This document shows positions 10,101 through 22,489 of a DNA stretch of 64,000 nt, in pieces. The notes below the pieces were generated by a model. The model searched no databases, had not been told where the DNA came from, and saw nothing but the letters and a program-made list of their open reading frames with translations. Location of the stretch: contig CM072170.1 of assembly GCA_036850595.1 (NCBI GenBank), positions 12,740,303 to 12,804,302 on the forward strand. Direction: 5' to 3'. Within the stretch, counting starts at the first letter, position 1, and the number at the start of each line of letters is the position of its first letter. This DNA is from Rhyacichthys aspro. Its lineage: Eukaryota > Chordata > Actinopteri > Gobiiformes > Rhyacichthyidae. A program made the position numbers and the translations under genes.

Positions 10101-13100
10101 GCATGCTCGGTTTGTTTGTAGAGCCTTAAAAAAAGTGACGGCACTAAAATAGCTATATAGTTTTTGCTCAAAGGCTTGTAAACGCTATCCCAAAATGCAG
10201 CTGCATGTTGGGATTATTTAACATCTGTGCGTGTATTATTACATCTAAAGACACTTTTATTTCCTTCTTTATTATAACACAACATTAATGCGTAAACTAA
10301 ACAATCTCGGGGTGTTGCATTCATTCAAATTGCTGTAAAAAATGTTATTTATACAGACTGTAAAAACCAGGCAAATACTTTTTCTATTGCTCCTCTACAA
10401 GTCCTAACATGCAGTATCTCTAATGCACAATAATTATGATTTGTGCAACTAAAGCCATAAATTGGGCCCCAACAAGGGTGTGCATTGAATAAAATAGCTC
10501 CTGTGCGCCTTCAGTGCATTTGATCGTCATGATTTCTTCCGTGTGGTCATAGCTTGCGCACTCCTTCGTTCAAATTTAATCCTTCGTTTGTTTTTACCCC
10601 GGGCAAAAATTTGCACCATGTGAAATCAATGCTGTGTTGTAGCACATGACTGCCATAAGATATCCTCCTCTGACAGATTATAGCATAATTGTGCCCCTAG
10701 AGATGATCCTGTGGTTTGGTTGCATCATTAAAGGTCATAACCTCAAAGTATTAAACCATGTCTAGACTTGCAGCTGCAACAAAACAAGAAATGTGGGTGT
10801 GAAATAAATGTAACTGTGAGCGTTTTGTCAGTGTAAAGAATCTGTCCAACTCAACCTCTAATATGTGAGCAGCCGGCATATGAAACACAATCCTGCTATT
10901 CAAGGAGACAAACAGCTCAGAGAAAGCTCCAGGATTGTTTTAAATGCCCACATCGAGCTTTGGGATCGCTCTGGGCAAGCCAGAAATAATTACGCCCGTA
11001 CACTGAATTTCCCGGTGTGAATAATGGTCACATCCTTCTCTGCCTGGCTTCACCTTGGCAGAGTGAAGTTTAAAGGGGATATACAGTTAAAGGGAATCAT
11101 CATAAGAGAAATTACAATTTATAATTCACTGTGCTCTTATTTCTTCCACAGAAATTCAGAAAATCTGGGCACAACTAAGAACGCTCAGTGCTTGTAAAAT
11201 GATAAAGCTCCAAAGAACCTAGAGGGCACTGCTTTTTAGGATGAACACATTTGTCTTTTTTATTTTAGAAACAATCTGGTATGAAGTCTTATTACATGTA
11301 TGAATTTGAAATGTAAATTTTAAACTGATCAGCTGACCCTTCTATAAAACATATACATAACTGAGTGTCCCTGCTGGGCTACCGTACAGCCTTGTTTCCA
11401 CTGGAGCTGTGTGGCACACTGTTGAAAAGGTGGAGCTAAACACTGCAGCCTGCTGAACATATTGAAGTTTTTGAACGTTTGCTGACTTTTCGTCTGACCC
11501 CGAACTGTAGTTTTGTCTGTGCACAGTTCCCTTAAGGTCTTTGAATGGACTTTGAAAATACTGGATGCTGTGTGCTTCTATGGAAAGCTGTGTTTGCTTT
11601 TGGACAAATGTGGCACTGTTAAATAAGGCCAGACAGCAGCAATTTGTACTAATCTGTTCTTGGGGCTTTTTTTGCAAACTTCAGTCATACTACAGTTATT
11701 TTTCCCTAATTGTTCTGTCACGCTTGTTTTGTGTTCTCTGTGCAACCTCAGTGTGCTTTTAGTGTGACCCTCACTATTGGGAAGACTGTTGACTGTCTTA
11801 AGATCTCTCTCACTGTACACTGATGGACTCCAGTTTAAAAATGGTTACATAACACTTTCCAGACTGATGCAGAGGAACAATTACTTATCCCCTTCCTTCT
11901 GTGTTCACTCACACTTGAACGCTCCAGAACAGCAAGCTTCCGAAACTTCTGCTTTAATAGAGGTCTGTACTTCTGCGGAGGATCAGTTCATCGAGGCGTG
12001 GTGACTAGCAGCACCTTGTCCTGTGAATTCTTTCTTCATTTCTTCATTCATTCTTCTATTTTCTGGACTCCTGACTAACACCAGGAAGTCTGCTCACATT
12101 ACTGCTGACCTGGCTTTGTTGCGCTGCTTTTCTATTCATGTCAGAGCTCATTTCAGAGTTCTTTTGTTAGAAGATTCTTTGTGCAAATGCATGCTCCTTT
12201 CTATCTGATTTCTGATGGTTGTCGCTCTCAGGATGCCGGCCTCCTTCATCTTCCTCATTTGAAGAAGACGTCTGCAGGGTATAGAGCTTTTTGTTATCGA
12301 GGATCCTTTTTATGGAACAGGCTCCTGGTCGATATCAACGGTCAGACTTTAGTGATGTCTTCAGTTTCTGTGCCTCACAATCTACACTTAAACATGCTGA
12401 TTTAATATACCCTGACTATTCCATTTGAATGTCTTCCTAGACTAACCCGACCTTCGACCTGCTCAGTCAAGTGACCTAGACGGGACCCCCTTCAGGACAT
12501 TCAACCACATCCACTGTTGCTGTACGGACTGCCCTCTATGGAATTTTGTGTTTATTTCGATGTTGTTTCCTGTACTGTCCTGGACACATCTACTGCACAT
12601 CTCCCTCAGGTTTTTCTTTTTTAGATTTTTTTTGTATTTCCTCGCTCTGATAGAGGCTCTGAGGACAGGGGAAGTTGTCTGGTACAGTTTGTAAAGACCT
12701 CTGAGGCAATTGTTGTGGTGACATTGGGCTGTACAAAAATGAATATATAAAATGACCTGTCCTTGCTAGAGCAAAAAATGTCAAAAGGAGAAACACAAAA
12801 CTAAACTTTTTATTGATTTATTTTTAAATTAAAGCCACCTTGTGTCATTTTCAGCCAGTAACGGACGCAGACCCGTCTACAGACTCTGTGTTGTTAAGTT
12901 ACTTTACAGACGTCGTTTGTTTTTGAAAGGAACTTATCCAAATGGAAGAAAAAAACATGTCTTATGTAACAGTGGTTAATTTGAGAGTATTTTGCATAGA
13001 TACGACTCTGCTAGGGTCCAGTGTATTGGCCTGTTTCTGCATCCGGTCACTCATGTAATGTCTGTGTGTCCCAGCAGCAGGAATTATTTATAACTTATAT

Positions 13101-16100
13101 CAGAGGTTTTGTTGAGCTGAGGGTACTCTGTCAGTGAGCTGGGTATGATTCTACCCATCTCATGTCTAAGAAACATTATATGATTATTTTAAATTCTTTG
13201 TTTGTAGGCTTTTTAACTTTTAACAATGAACAAGACGTAATAATGACGGCATTGTAACAAAAATAAGTGCAAGTAAAATAATATAAATAAATAGACATTT
13301 TGGGGCATTCAAGTATTATACAAAACCAAAATCACTAGCCACATTGAACATGTATACCAAGTCGAAGTGCATAGTACCTAGGGGTCATTTAAAGCTGCAA
13401 ATGTTGTAACACAGACTTCCATATACTATAGAATTTCTGCAGGTTGAAGGACAGTTCATATCTTCATTTCTCTTTGTGGAGTGCACTCAACATTTCACTT
13501 AAGCACATTTCAAAGTGAGGTGATGACTCAGATTTCCATTTTTAGAATACATCTCTTGGCAATAACCATACCCTAAGGCTTTAAGTATGTCTTGTTTGTT
13601 TGATAAACAGTCATATTTTGCTAAAACATACTTGCTAAAAGCTTGCCTTTATTAGCAACAGGCATTTTTAGTTTTGGATACAGTCGGCATTGCTCAGTTC
13701 TTGTTGGAAATGATTGTAGCTGTATGAATTGTATTTTGAGATATGTTTGACTCAATTGGACACAGTCTAATGTTTACTTAAAGCAGTATACGGCTGTACC
13801 TCCAGTCTCTCATCCTGCTACACACCAGGATTTACTCTTATATGAAAATATTAACTGGCAACACGTCCAAGTTTCTGAACATCAGCGTCAGATTCAATTT
13901 TTAACTGGTACACCAGTGGAAACAAGGGTTTGGTGTTCATAGGTTGGGATGTAAAAAGTGAAATTGCTCCCTCCAATCCCTACATACTGCACCTTTAACG
14001 GTACATGTCAGTTACGATGGAAAGCAAGTTTGTACTACTCACTGGGAGAGTGCATATTGAGGGAGACGACGAAGCGCACTATGGCCAGGATGGTCAGGTT
14101 CATGATGCTGGCCACGCCAAAATAAAAGCCCACCAGCGCGTAGTAAACACAGGTGGCGTGCCCTCCGAGCCAGTGGTGACTCCAGGCCGAGGCCACAGCC
14201 AGCGGATACATGGTGACGGCCGCTCCCAGGTCCGTCACGGCCAGATTAATGCTCAGCAGCTCCGGCGGCTTCATCCGAGACGATCTCTTAAACGCCGTGA
14301 CGAGGATGAGTAGATTTCCCACAATGGAGAGCACGGCTGCGACAGACAGACACATAAAATGACACATAAAGATACAAGATTGTCTTCATGGCAGCAAAGT
14401 GACAACAAAGACCCCGACAATCATCTTTAAATGCTTTTATTGGGTGCAGTTTGTGTCTGAATGGCAGTGTTCTTATTGACGCCGGTCGATTTCACTCCAG
14501 GCAAACAAACACCGCAATTCAGACTTGAATCCCCGCTGTTACTGGTCGTCTGAATGTTTAATAGCAGTCACAGAAGTCTGCCTTGGGAATACAGATCATT
14601 TATGACAAACATGCAATGTTTCCCGACAAAAAGTAGGCGGGAGTTTGTTTCTTGTCTCCTGGATGATGAAAAATAATGGAGAAAATATAAGACTGGACTG
14701 GAAACTGGTGAGTAAAGTGTACCAGGAGGATTATTTGGCGCATTATTATTATTATTCAAAGCAACCAGATTCTACTTGCAAAGATTGTCAGACAGTGTGA
14801 TGTTGTCAGCCATTTGGTTACTCTTTTTTTTTCTGTGAGAGGTCACTGCTTGAGGAGATCAGCAAAGCAAAGGGAGCGCTTCAGGTGTGACTTTCAAGCT
14901 GCACGTTGGCTTACCGACCTGCTTCGTGCGACAAAGTTGGAACAACACAATCCGAATTTAACACTGTTCAAGCTGACAGGTTGAATTCTGACTCCAAAAG
15001 CTTCCAATGACGATCACGGTGCTGCAGGCCGAGCAGTCAAAGTGGCTTCTCACTAATTAACTGAGATCCACTGAGGGGGGTCTTAGAGTTAACGTCACGT
15101 CTTTTATGTTTGTGTAATGGATCTCACACGGCGGTGCTCATTAAACGCACCCACTGAACTGTTTCGACCCTGACCTGACCGACAGTGTAGCTCTAATTAA
15201 CGCGAGCCCTCCGTCGTTTGTTTCCTCTGACTGGAGCCAGCACATGTCCGGTTTTCCCAGGCTCGTACTCCCAGCGACTCGAGAGCTTCCTCCAGCCCGA
15301 CGTCCAGCCTGGCCCGGCCCTCCCGCTGTCACTGTATCTTAATCCGTATCGACCCCGAGGACATACTTCGTGGGAAAGATAGACGCTCAGGCCTTACGCA
15401 CTTTAGATTCAAAAGGATGCATTCAGAAAGGCTTTAAATGTCATTAGGGATGCTTTTTTATTCCTGGGGTGACAGCTTTATCATAGGGCATACTTTTAAT
15501 TATGCAAGTTTGTAAGCAAGCCGGACTAAAAACCTCAACAAAAGACTCTACTGCAAAATTTTAATAAAAACATTGACTGAACTTCAATGATTAGCACTAA
15601 TAAACTAAATGTAACCCTCTAGGGACATTTTATTTATTTATTTTTTTATTTTTTTGCTTTACTTTGTTGATGCAAACGGCATAAACTATGTCCAGGTTGT
15701 GTATTTTGAATTTTCATGATTTTTTTTTTGTTTGTTTTTCTTCAAGCCTCTCATATATTTAAACTTAATAGTGCCAGCTGTGCCCCTCAACACTACCACT
15801 GCAATTGGATTTCTGTTTTTATGAATTATTTTTTATTCCCTGGTGTTCAATCCCTCAACGTTTCCCTGGCGACCATTTAAAAGCTTTTTTGTCTCCCAGG
15901 ACCCAGGTATTTCTAAGCGACTTTGCACAAAAAGAAACATTTATCAGAATCTTTTTTTTTGTTCTTCCAAAAAATATGTGATGGAAAAATAAATTAACGT
16001 GTTTTTTGTTGAGACTTTCATTGCTAAAACTGTAATTTAAGAGGTTAAAAAATGGGAAAATTCATACATATTTGTTATGTATGGTGGAATGGGTGTTGAT

Positions 16101-19100
16101 AATGGCATTCATAAAAAAAATTTAAAATACGTTGACTCATAATATTTCTCTGGCAGTCTTTAAAAGAGCATTTTTGTGTCCAAGGAAGTCAGGTGGAGCA
16201 CAATATGAAGGGACCCCCAAGAGTTAAATGCCTCAAAACAGTGACGTAAATGGATTTTTGAAGTATGGTTGTAAGGGGTAATTGTCCATACAGTATTTCG
16301 CAGCCTATACTACTATACTGGGTTACTTGACTGTATAATGCAGTGAAAAACATTATGGAATCCAGAATAATGGCAGCCTTGCTTAAGACTACCCATATAC
16401 AGCCATGAACTGCTTGTCGAAGCCTGGCCAGTTATCCAAACTATTAAAAAGTACCACATACAACTAAAATCAAGGGTAAGTCACAATAACAAATGACAAA
16501 ACCCAAGCCACGCCAAGCATGAAGCCAGTAGAAATAGCTTTGTTCTGTCCAACAGTCACTAAGGGACCTACTTTGCATTTTGTCTTGTACTGTTGCTGCG
16601 ATGAAACATTTATGAAAGTCGAAAAAGCCAGTCGCATTAGCTCAAGTGCCACTAAAAAACGAGAAACAGACTTAATCACATCTTTCCATTCTGTAAAGGC
16701 TGCCTTTTCTCCAGGAGTTTTGTCATTCAGTGAGCCCATAATAGCTCCTTAACTCTAGAAGGGCCCTCAATTATCCTCTCAGTCAAGGCCACCACCTACA
16801 CTTCATTTTTTTACATTACCTTCCATCTTCTTTATCTTATTTCTTCTATTTCTGTTCAAGCTTACATGTTCAGTTGTATTTTTTGTGCCTTCTGTGTCTT
16901 TATTTGCTGCTCCATTCACTTTTTTTTTTGCTTTTATACGACACATAACTGCAGACAGGTCGAATCCATACCTAATCCAAGCTAATGCATGGATAAAATC
17001 CCATTGCAAACAAACTGTTAATATTATCTATGGTAAATAAGGGGTTGGTAAGAAATGATTTACTGTGTTTACATTGTGAACACTTGAAGGAGATTTTCAA
17101 CAGTGCATTATTTCACTGTGAAGCAAATTACTGTGGAAACTCTATTGGTCGTAGGCCTGTGAAGTCAAAGTGTTGTCTTCTGCACATGATAAGACTACGT
17201 TAAAGCTCAATTGTGTGTTTAGCGATGCTTTTTTATGAATCAAAGTGGCTGAAAGTTGAACGTGCGTCGTCTAAATGGAAAATATTTCTTCAGGCATGTC
17301 AAATAAAGCTCCAATCGATACCGCCTCTTAATGCACCCAACCCTAAACCCTCGATTGTAAAGATCAAAGCCCGGAGACCCTTTCCGTTTCCAGTTCGCTG
17401 ATGATGACTTTCATGTGTGCTAAAACCCACCCCATCGATACTGGGACCTCAGCTGACCTTTGCTTCTCTACATACAGTGCCATGAAAATGTGTTTTGGAA
17501 CGTTTGACACACTTAAATGTTTCAGATCATCAAACAAACTAAAATATAAGACAAAGATAACTCAAGTAAGCAGTTTTGAAATCATGGTTTTGTTTATTCA
17601 GTGAAAAAAGCTATGCAAACCCACTTACCTAACCCACCTACAGATGAGAAACAACGTAATTGACATCTATCAGAAGGAGAATGTCCAGCCATAAGTTTAT
17701 GACCTCAAGCTTAAGCATCACTTGGGTTCTGCAGCAGGACAATGATCCAAAAAACACCAGCGACACAACTCGGAATGGCCTCAAAAAACAAAATGAAGGT
17801 TTTGGAGAGGCCTTTAATCTGATTGATGCTGTGGCCTGATCTCAAGAACCATTTAATGTGGCTGAATTAAAACAATTCTGAAAAGTTGGCCAAAATTCCT
17901 CCCCAACGATGTTACAATTACTTTTTCACAAAGGGCTAGGTAGGTTTGGACATCTTTTTTCCCTTTATAAATAAAATCATCACTTAAAAACTGCATTTTG
18001 TTTTTACTTGATTTACCTTTGTCTAATATTTAAATTTGTTTGATGATCTGAAACATTTAAGTGTAACAAAAAGGGGGCCAACACTTTTTCATGGCCTTAT
18101 ACATATACATCGAAGTCACTGATTCAATATAAACTGAAAAGATCTGTATGGTTTTCAACTAGCTCCGTAAAAACATGTCTCAAGTGTGTCTGAAAAAATC
18201 AATACAGAAGGCCCGCTGTTCCCAACCACAGAAGCTACAATTAAGTATCATTACACCTGAGTCTTTTGAACCCACTGGTGTTTTGTGCTTCAATTTCTGT
18301 GTGATTCCTGGACCGGTTCATTTTTACAGACAAAAGGCATGTGCCGCGACACGTGTGGTATCACGTCACAGAACGGCAAATAATGGAAGAGTAAACAAAT
18401 GACAACGTGCAGCTGACGTCCACTCACTCTGTTTGTTTAAGAGGCGTTTGTCTCATTCAGTGGCAGCGGCCTCGTTAAGTCTTTTTAATCAAGACTTTAC
18501 AGGGAGTAATGTTTGCAAACGTCGATACGGCGCCACTTAGGAATCGCTTTGGAACTCAGAAGCTCTTTGATTTAATTCTTTCCAATGTTGTCATTCTCAC
18601 ATGTGAAGAAATGTCTTGTACTTTTCTGGAGAAGAGTCGATGAGAGAAAAGCTGTTGACAGTGGTTTCTCTGAGCAACTGAACACCCGTCAATAATGCCC
18701 ATTACACTCTTATCCCACATCTTATCAGGCTTTTCTTACAAATCCAATCCAATCCAATCCACGAGTTCTCCTGCAGATTTGACTGACAAAAAGTTTCGGC
18801 GAAGAAAAGTGAAAACCACAAAAGACGACATATAGAAACAATACTGGTTTTTGCATACTTTTGCGAGGTTCCGCCATTGCTGAAGTCACTGAGCAACCTC
18901 ACTTCTGTTTTCCAGACTGTCGTCATGCAGAACAAAACCTCACTTTATAAATATATTGATTTTTTTTCCCCATGAGACACTGGATAAGCGATACCCGGCA
19001 GCGGTAGAAAAATCCCACCTTGGCGCGCACAATGATAACCAAACGTGCATCTCATGAAGAATAATGTAACGTAAGGAAGCTCTGTGTAACACACTGATGT

Positions 19101-21510
19101 CTGTTTGTTCAGGTAAGACTTTGGTTTTTGGTTTAAAATCAGCTTTTTTTCCCCCTTGATTCAATGAACGGCTCATTTCCAGCTGTTCTCCAGGAAGTCT
19201 ACTACAGGCAATACATTACACTACACTACAACGCCACATCAAGTATCTGTGAATATAACTTTATGAAATTCATCCATGAGGGCAGTTTTAAGAAGATGGG
19301 GTACAAGAGGTTACACATTTTGGACACAGGAGGCTCGGTGATTTTAAACCTCAAGCCTTAAATGATCTGTACAGTCTCTCGAGCGTAAAGATTTAGTCGA
19401 GGTCTGAAATAAACTGCTCAGGATTCAAAACTTCCTCTCATTTCTCTGCTTTCTGCTTTTTGAACCAACTGTAAACTCGTAAGGGCAGACCAGTTGATGC
19501 ATGCTAAAAGAAGAGCATTAAAAGCAATAAAAGCGTCCATTCACAGTCTAAGCTCGTCATAAAGGTTAATTAAAAAAGAACTTGTTTTATCTTGCACTTT
19601 GAAAGGCACTCAAAGCCCTTTACAATTGACTCCATTATTCACTCTCTACCGCAGCTGCTCTTGGTATTATAAAGTCATGGCAGCCATACTGTGCCTCCAG
19701 CCTCTCCGACCACCACCAAACACACATCCATACACCACACACACCGGAGACAAGGTGGGTGAAGGGGCTTACCCGAGGACACGACAACAGTATGAGCTGG
19801 GTTAACTTTTCCTGCAAATTTTGTGGAAATCTAAATGTGTTCCCACATTTGACACGTGGTTGGCCGACCTGTCCAAAACACTTCATCCAGAAAAAATAAG
19901 CTTGGAAAATGAAAGTAGAGGCAAAATGGTGGGAAGATTGTGGGAACCTATGCTGAGACACCTGTATGAAAATTGATGGGTGGAAAAAAAAAGACTAAAT
20001 CCAATGCTCATATGTAACAATTAAGGGAAATATTGGCTGTGGCTTATTTATTTATTTATTTATTGATGGGGTGCGTGTTTTAAATTTGGTTCTGTCTTTG
20101 TCTCTTTTGTGTCTATTATATTTATGTAGGTAGCCTATATTTCCTTTAATTATTACATCCAAGCATGGGACTTTGTTACTTTTTTCAGGTTTTTTTTTTT
20201 TTGTTTTGTTTTTTCTTCACTAAATGAAGGATGTAACTGTCCTAATTTTCAAAGTGCCACATGAAAACAACCAATGAACATGCTTTGTTTTGGTTTTGAT
20301 CCTCAGCATAATCCAGACGTCATCTACAGAAGCTACTGCTGGAGCACTTAGTCCCATTGTGGAAAACCCAACCTATAAATGTGACATGAATAGTTGCAGC
20401 AGATGGCAGTATGTATAATGCATCCACTCATAAGAATTGCATTATGCCTATAGGATATTAGTTAAAATTCAAATGACAGTCAATGCACGAATATAAAATT
20501 GGGTTTTAATGTCAGAACTGGACAGAAGACACATCCTTTATGGCACTATATTGTGTTGAATTGAGTCTGCAAGTGTAATTGTTTTTGTCTTTTGCAATTT
20601 TAGACAGAAAAAAGGCTAATAATAACAATAATAATAACAAAAAAACAATCAAAACGAAAAAACAACAAATATATATATATTTCATTCTCGAGTCTAAAGA
20701 CTAATTGTATGTATGTGTGCTTCAGTTGAAATAACAACATAGTCTAACAGTCAACAGACGAGTTATGTCATACTGCACCACGGAAAAACGTCACCCAGCA
20801 AGTCCATCCAACTCTGATCATATCTTGACGTGTTAATATGCCTCACAACAGTGCACTAAAGTCCCTGAACGCATCCACACACGCCGCACACGTGCCGTCC
20901 CCCTGAAGATAAAAGCAGACGGTGAACGCGTGAGGTGCGTGTGTGAACCCTGGCTACACCTGAGCCACCATCACCGCACCATCTCAACCTGTGGGGCTTC
21001 AATTTCACGCTGAGCTGACCCGAGGCTCCTATCATCCATCCGGCCCTTTATCTCTTTCATCTCTCCAAGAATGAGAGGAAGAAGAAGTCTAAAGAGTCCC
21101 TCAATCAGTCCAGCGGCCTTTGAACTAAAGATAAGAAGATAAACTGCGCAGTGGTGGATTTGGACTGGTGACTGGTGACTGGTGAAGGCTGTGTGGAGTT
21201 TTTCTTTTCCTCAATTGCGTTTAGATCGCTCCAAATCTTGTCAAAGCGCGAAGATGAGACAAGAAAAACTGTGGCACAGCATCTCCAGTGATCTGTTTTG
21301 ATGCGCATCGTTACGTAGAAGTAAGAAATGGAAGAAAGAAAAGGCAGTTTATCTTTCATTCTCCACTTTCGAGTTTTCTAAGCGCAAAAGTGTTCTTCCT
21401 GGAAAAAAAAAGAAAACAAAAAAAACATACTTTAACTCACCGACAACTAGTAGAAAGCATCCTGCGCCAATGTCCAGCCCGGGAGACAAAGCTGAGGCGT
21501 AGATATCCAT
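6753..21510 (-). CDS. Non-visual opsin A, neuropsin-like group (Opn5/6/7/8/9 class), complete
   Basis: The gene encodes a retinal-binding G-protein-coupled light receptor of 347 residues. Spliced exons on the minus strand are 21441-21510, 14043-14336, 8189-8514 and 6753-7106, with intron phases 1, 1 and 0. It starts MDIYASALSPGLDIGAG and runs straight into TM1, so the N-terminus is short with no N-glycosylation sequon. Visible opsin features are GN in TM1 (30-31), NLAVTD in TM2 (54-59), Cys86 and Cys164 (disulphide pair), Glu158 in GPEPFG (bovine 181), CWTPY in TM6 (242-246), Lys274 in FAKSS (bovine 296, retinal Schiff base) and YNPLIY (279-284). Oddities are VRF at 110-112 in place of (D/E)RY and Tyr89 at bovine 113. 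There is no Cys where rhodopsin is palmitoylated. The frame is intact. Membership of the Opn5-like set rests on the PEPFG loop and overall likeness. Which member (opn6, opn7, opn8 or opn9) cannot be settled by eye. Intron 2 uses donor GTGAGT and intron 3 uses the less common donor GTGGGT. Confidence 0.93.
7107..8188 (-). other. Opsin A intron 3
   Basis: This 1.08-kb intron is AT-rich, with a CA-like run near 7420 and a poly(A) run of about 18 near 7887-7904. No mobile element is recognised. Confidence 0.6.
8189..8514 (-). CDS. Opsin A exon 3 (TM4, extracellular loop 2, TM5)
   Basis: The acceptor is ATCTTATAG. The 326-base exon covers residues 122-230. It contains LPILGWGRYGPEPFGLSC, with Glu at bovine 181, Cys at 187 and Ser at 188. 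The donor is chosen at ATA|GTGGGT because this keeps frame 0 with exon 4 and gives the same exon length as opsin B. Confidence 0.92.
8515..14042 (-). other. Opsin A intron 2
   Basis: This 5.5-kb intron holds a LINE 3' fragment (about 11990-12765). The inverted terminal-like words CTTGTTTCCACTGG (11391-11404) and CCAGTGGAAACAAG (13913-13926) may mark a decayed DNA transposon. Nothing is recognised in 8520-11380. Confidence 0.5.
11990..12765 (+). mobile_element. LINE (L2/Rex1-like) ORF2 C-terminus and 3' tail
   Basis: The + strand reads KKTSAGYRAFCYRGSFLWNR, the decayed end of a fish LINE ORF2 (RTKxGxRAF...LWNxLP block). It is followed by CTGTACTGTCCTGG-CTCCCTCAGGTTTTTCT and the tail GTAAAGACCTCTGAGGCAA with TTGGGCTGTACAAA, the usual 3' end of such elements. 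The tail resembles that of the SINE at 57850-58075. The frame is broken and cannot be active. Confidence 0.65.
14043..14336 (-). CDS. Opsin A exon 2 (TM1-TM3)
   Basis: The acceptor is GTCTGTCGCAG and the donor is CTCTCCCA|GTGAGTA. The 294-base exon covers residues 24-121, with the split codon 24 restored as Ala. It contains LSIVGNLLILV, ELLSINLAVTDLG, Cys86 and the altered VRF motif after LAI. Confidence 0.94.
17475..18099. mobile_element. Tc1/mariner-like element, internally deleted
   Basis: The ends are long imperfect inverted repeats. CAGTGCCATGAAAATGTG at the left matches the reverse complement of CACTTTTTCATGGCCTTA at the right, and the inner words CACTTAAATGTTTCAGATC and its partner GATCTGAAACATTTAAGTG also pair. 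TA dinucleotides flank both ends. The interior has CTGCAGCAGGACAATGATCC, matching the LQQDNDPKH catalytic region known in Tc1 transposases, but frames are broken and most of the transposase is missing. Confidence 0.75.
18738..18760. repeat. ATCCA pentanucleotide microsatellite
   Basis: Four or so tandem ATCCA units lie inside intron 1 of opsin A. Confidence 0.7.
19590..19800 (+). mobile_element. LINE 3' UTR fragment (Rex1/L2-like)
   Basis: The run AAGCCCTTTACAATTGACTCC, the CCTCTCCGACCACCACC block and TACCCGAGGACACGACAAC are in the order seen in a common fish LINE tail. No coding part remains. Confidence 0.5.
20040..20066. repeat. TTTA microsatellite
   Basis: About six tandem TTTA units lie in intron 1 of opsin A. 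Confidence 0.85.
21441..21510 (-). CDS. Opsin A exon 1 (start codon and beginning of TM1)
   Basis: ATG is at 21510-21508 (minus strand) and the donor is GTTGTCG|GTGAGT. The exon encodes MDIYASALSPGLDIGAGCF and LLVV, with one base left over. It matches exon 1 of opsin B in length class (70 and 73 bases), phase, and the pattern LSPxxDxxAG. This match supports the exon, which is too short to stand out as an open frame. Confidence 0.87.
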
Positions 21511-22489
21511 TTAGAAGAACAACACGAAACTAAACAAAGAACAGAGACACTTCTTCATGGGATGGATAGGCGAGGACTGGAGCGGTCCGCTGTCAGATCC
21601 ACATGCTCCCCCGACTCCTCAGAGCAGACAGACGAGCACACACATGCGCGCACGGGGTCCTCAGGGCGCAGAGACACACAAGCCTCCAACCTGAGTGTGT
21701 AATCCAGCCCTCCAGCGTCGTCAGGGAGGACGTGTGTGAGGGCTGAGCCAAGACACAGCGTGAGCCCCGCAGACGTGCCATTGCATCTCTGATGGAGTCC
21801 AATTATCCCATTCAAGAGTAAACAACATGAGCATACACACTAGTCTGACATAATCATCCCCCAGAGACACATACTGTTTATCTTTGTCTGAAGGGTTGGA
21901 CTCTAATGTAACTGTGAGAGCCATATGGTTAGAGGGCTAAAATACAGGTTAAAAATGCTTTTGACTAAAAATTATCTCATATTTTGTGATGATTGGAAGG
22001 TTATTAAAAGGTAATTTGAGCAAAAATGCATTACGTTGAAAGGATTTTGTTTAATTCTAGTCATTGTTTAATAATTCAAGTAAAAAAACGTTAAAAGGTA
22101 ATGGGTTAAAATCTGTATCTATTGATCTGGTCTAGTCTGCTCTCTTTGAATTGAGGCGTCATGCTTCAGTAGAGCTAGGTCACATTTTCTACCTGTTGAT
22201 GTTGAGGATAGTAATGTCTGGATTGTTTTGCATCATTAAATGGACTAAAATGGATAACATCTCTTTGTTCTTCAGTGTAAGAAAACGTACATACGGGCAG
22301 GTCCTTGTGGCTGTTTAAACATAGAAATAGCCGCTACAGTAACCTACAGACAGACATCATGCACCACCATTTTCTCCAAGACATGTCCAAAGTCTGGCCC
22401 CGGAGCTAATCACGTCACAAGGTAAGATTTGATGTGGCCTCAGCTTCAGTGATCAAATGTATCGTAAATGGCCCCAACAGCAGCAGGTC
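21511..22489. promoter_or_regulatory. Upstream region of opsin A
   Basis: This is sequence immediately 5' of the opsin A start on the minus strand. The first 300 bases are less AT-rich than the surroundings and carry several CpGs. No clear TATA box was identified. The transcription start is unknown and the promoter role is inferred from position only. Confidence 0.3.

Larger units (their letters stand above)
14337..21440 (-). other. Opsin A intron 1
   Basis: This 7.1-kb intron contains a Tc1-like element (17475-18099), four ATCCA units (about 18740-18760), a LINE 3' fragment (about 19590-19800) and a TTTA microsatellite (about 20044-20064). The many A- and T-runs at 15630-16130 are ordinary low-complexity sequence. 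Other stretches show nothing recognisable. Confidence 0.5.

Noticed and set aside
6753..21510. Opsin A as a pseudogene because of the altered DRY motif and unusual GTGGGT donor
   Set aside because: All four exons join in frame without stops, and lengths match opsin B exactly. The retinal lysine, disulphide cysteines and NPxxY are intact.
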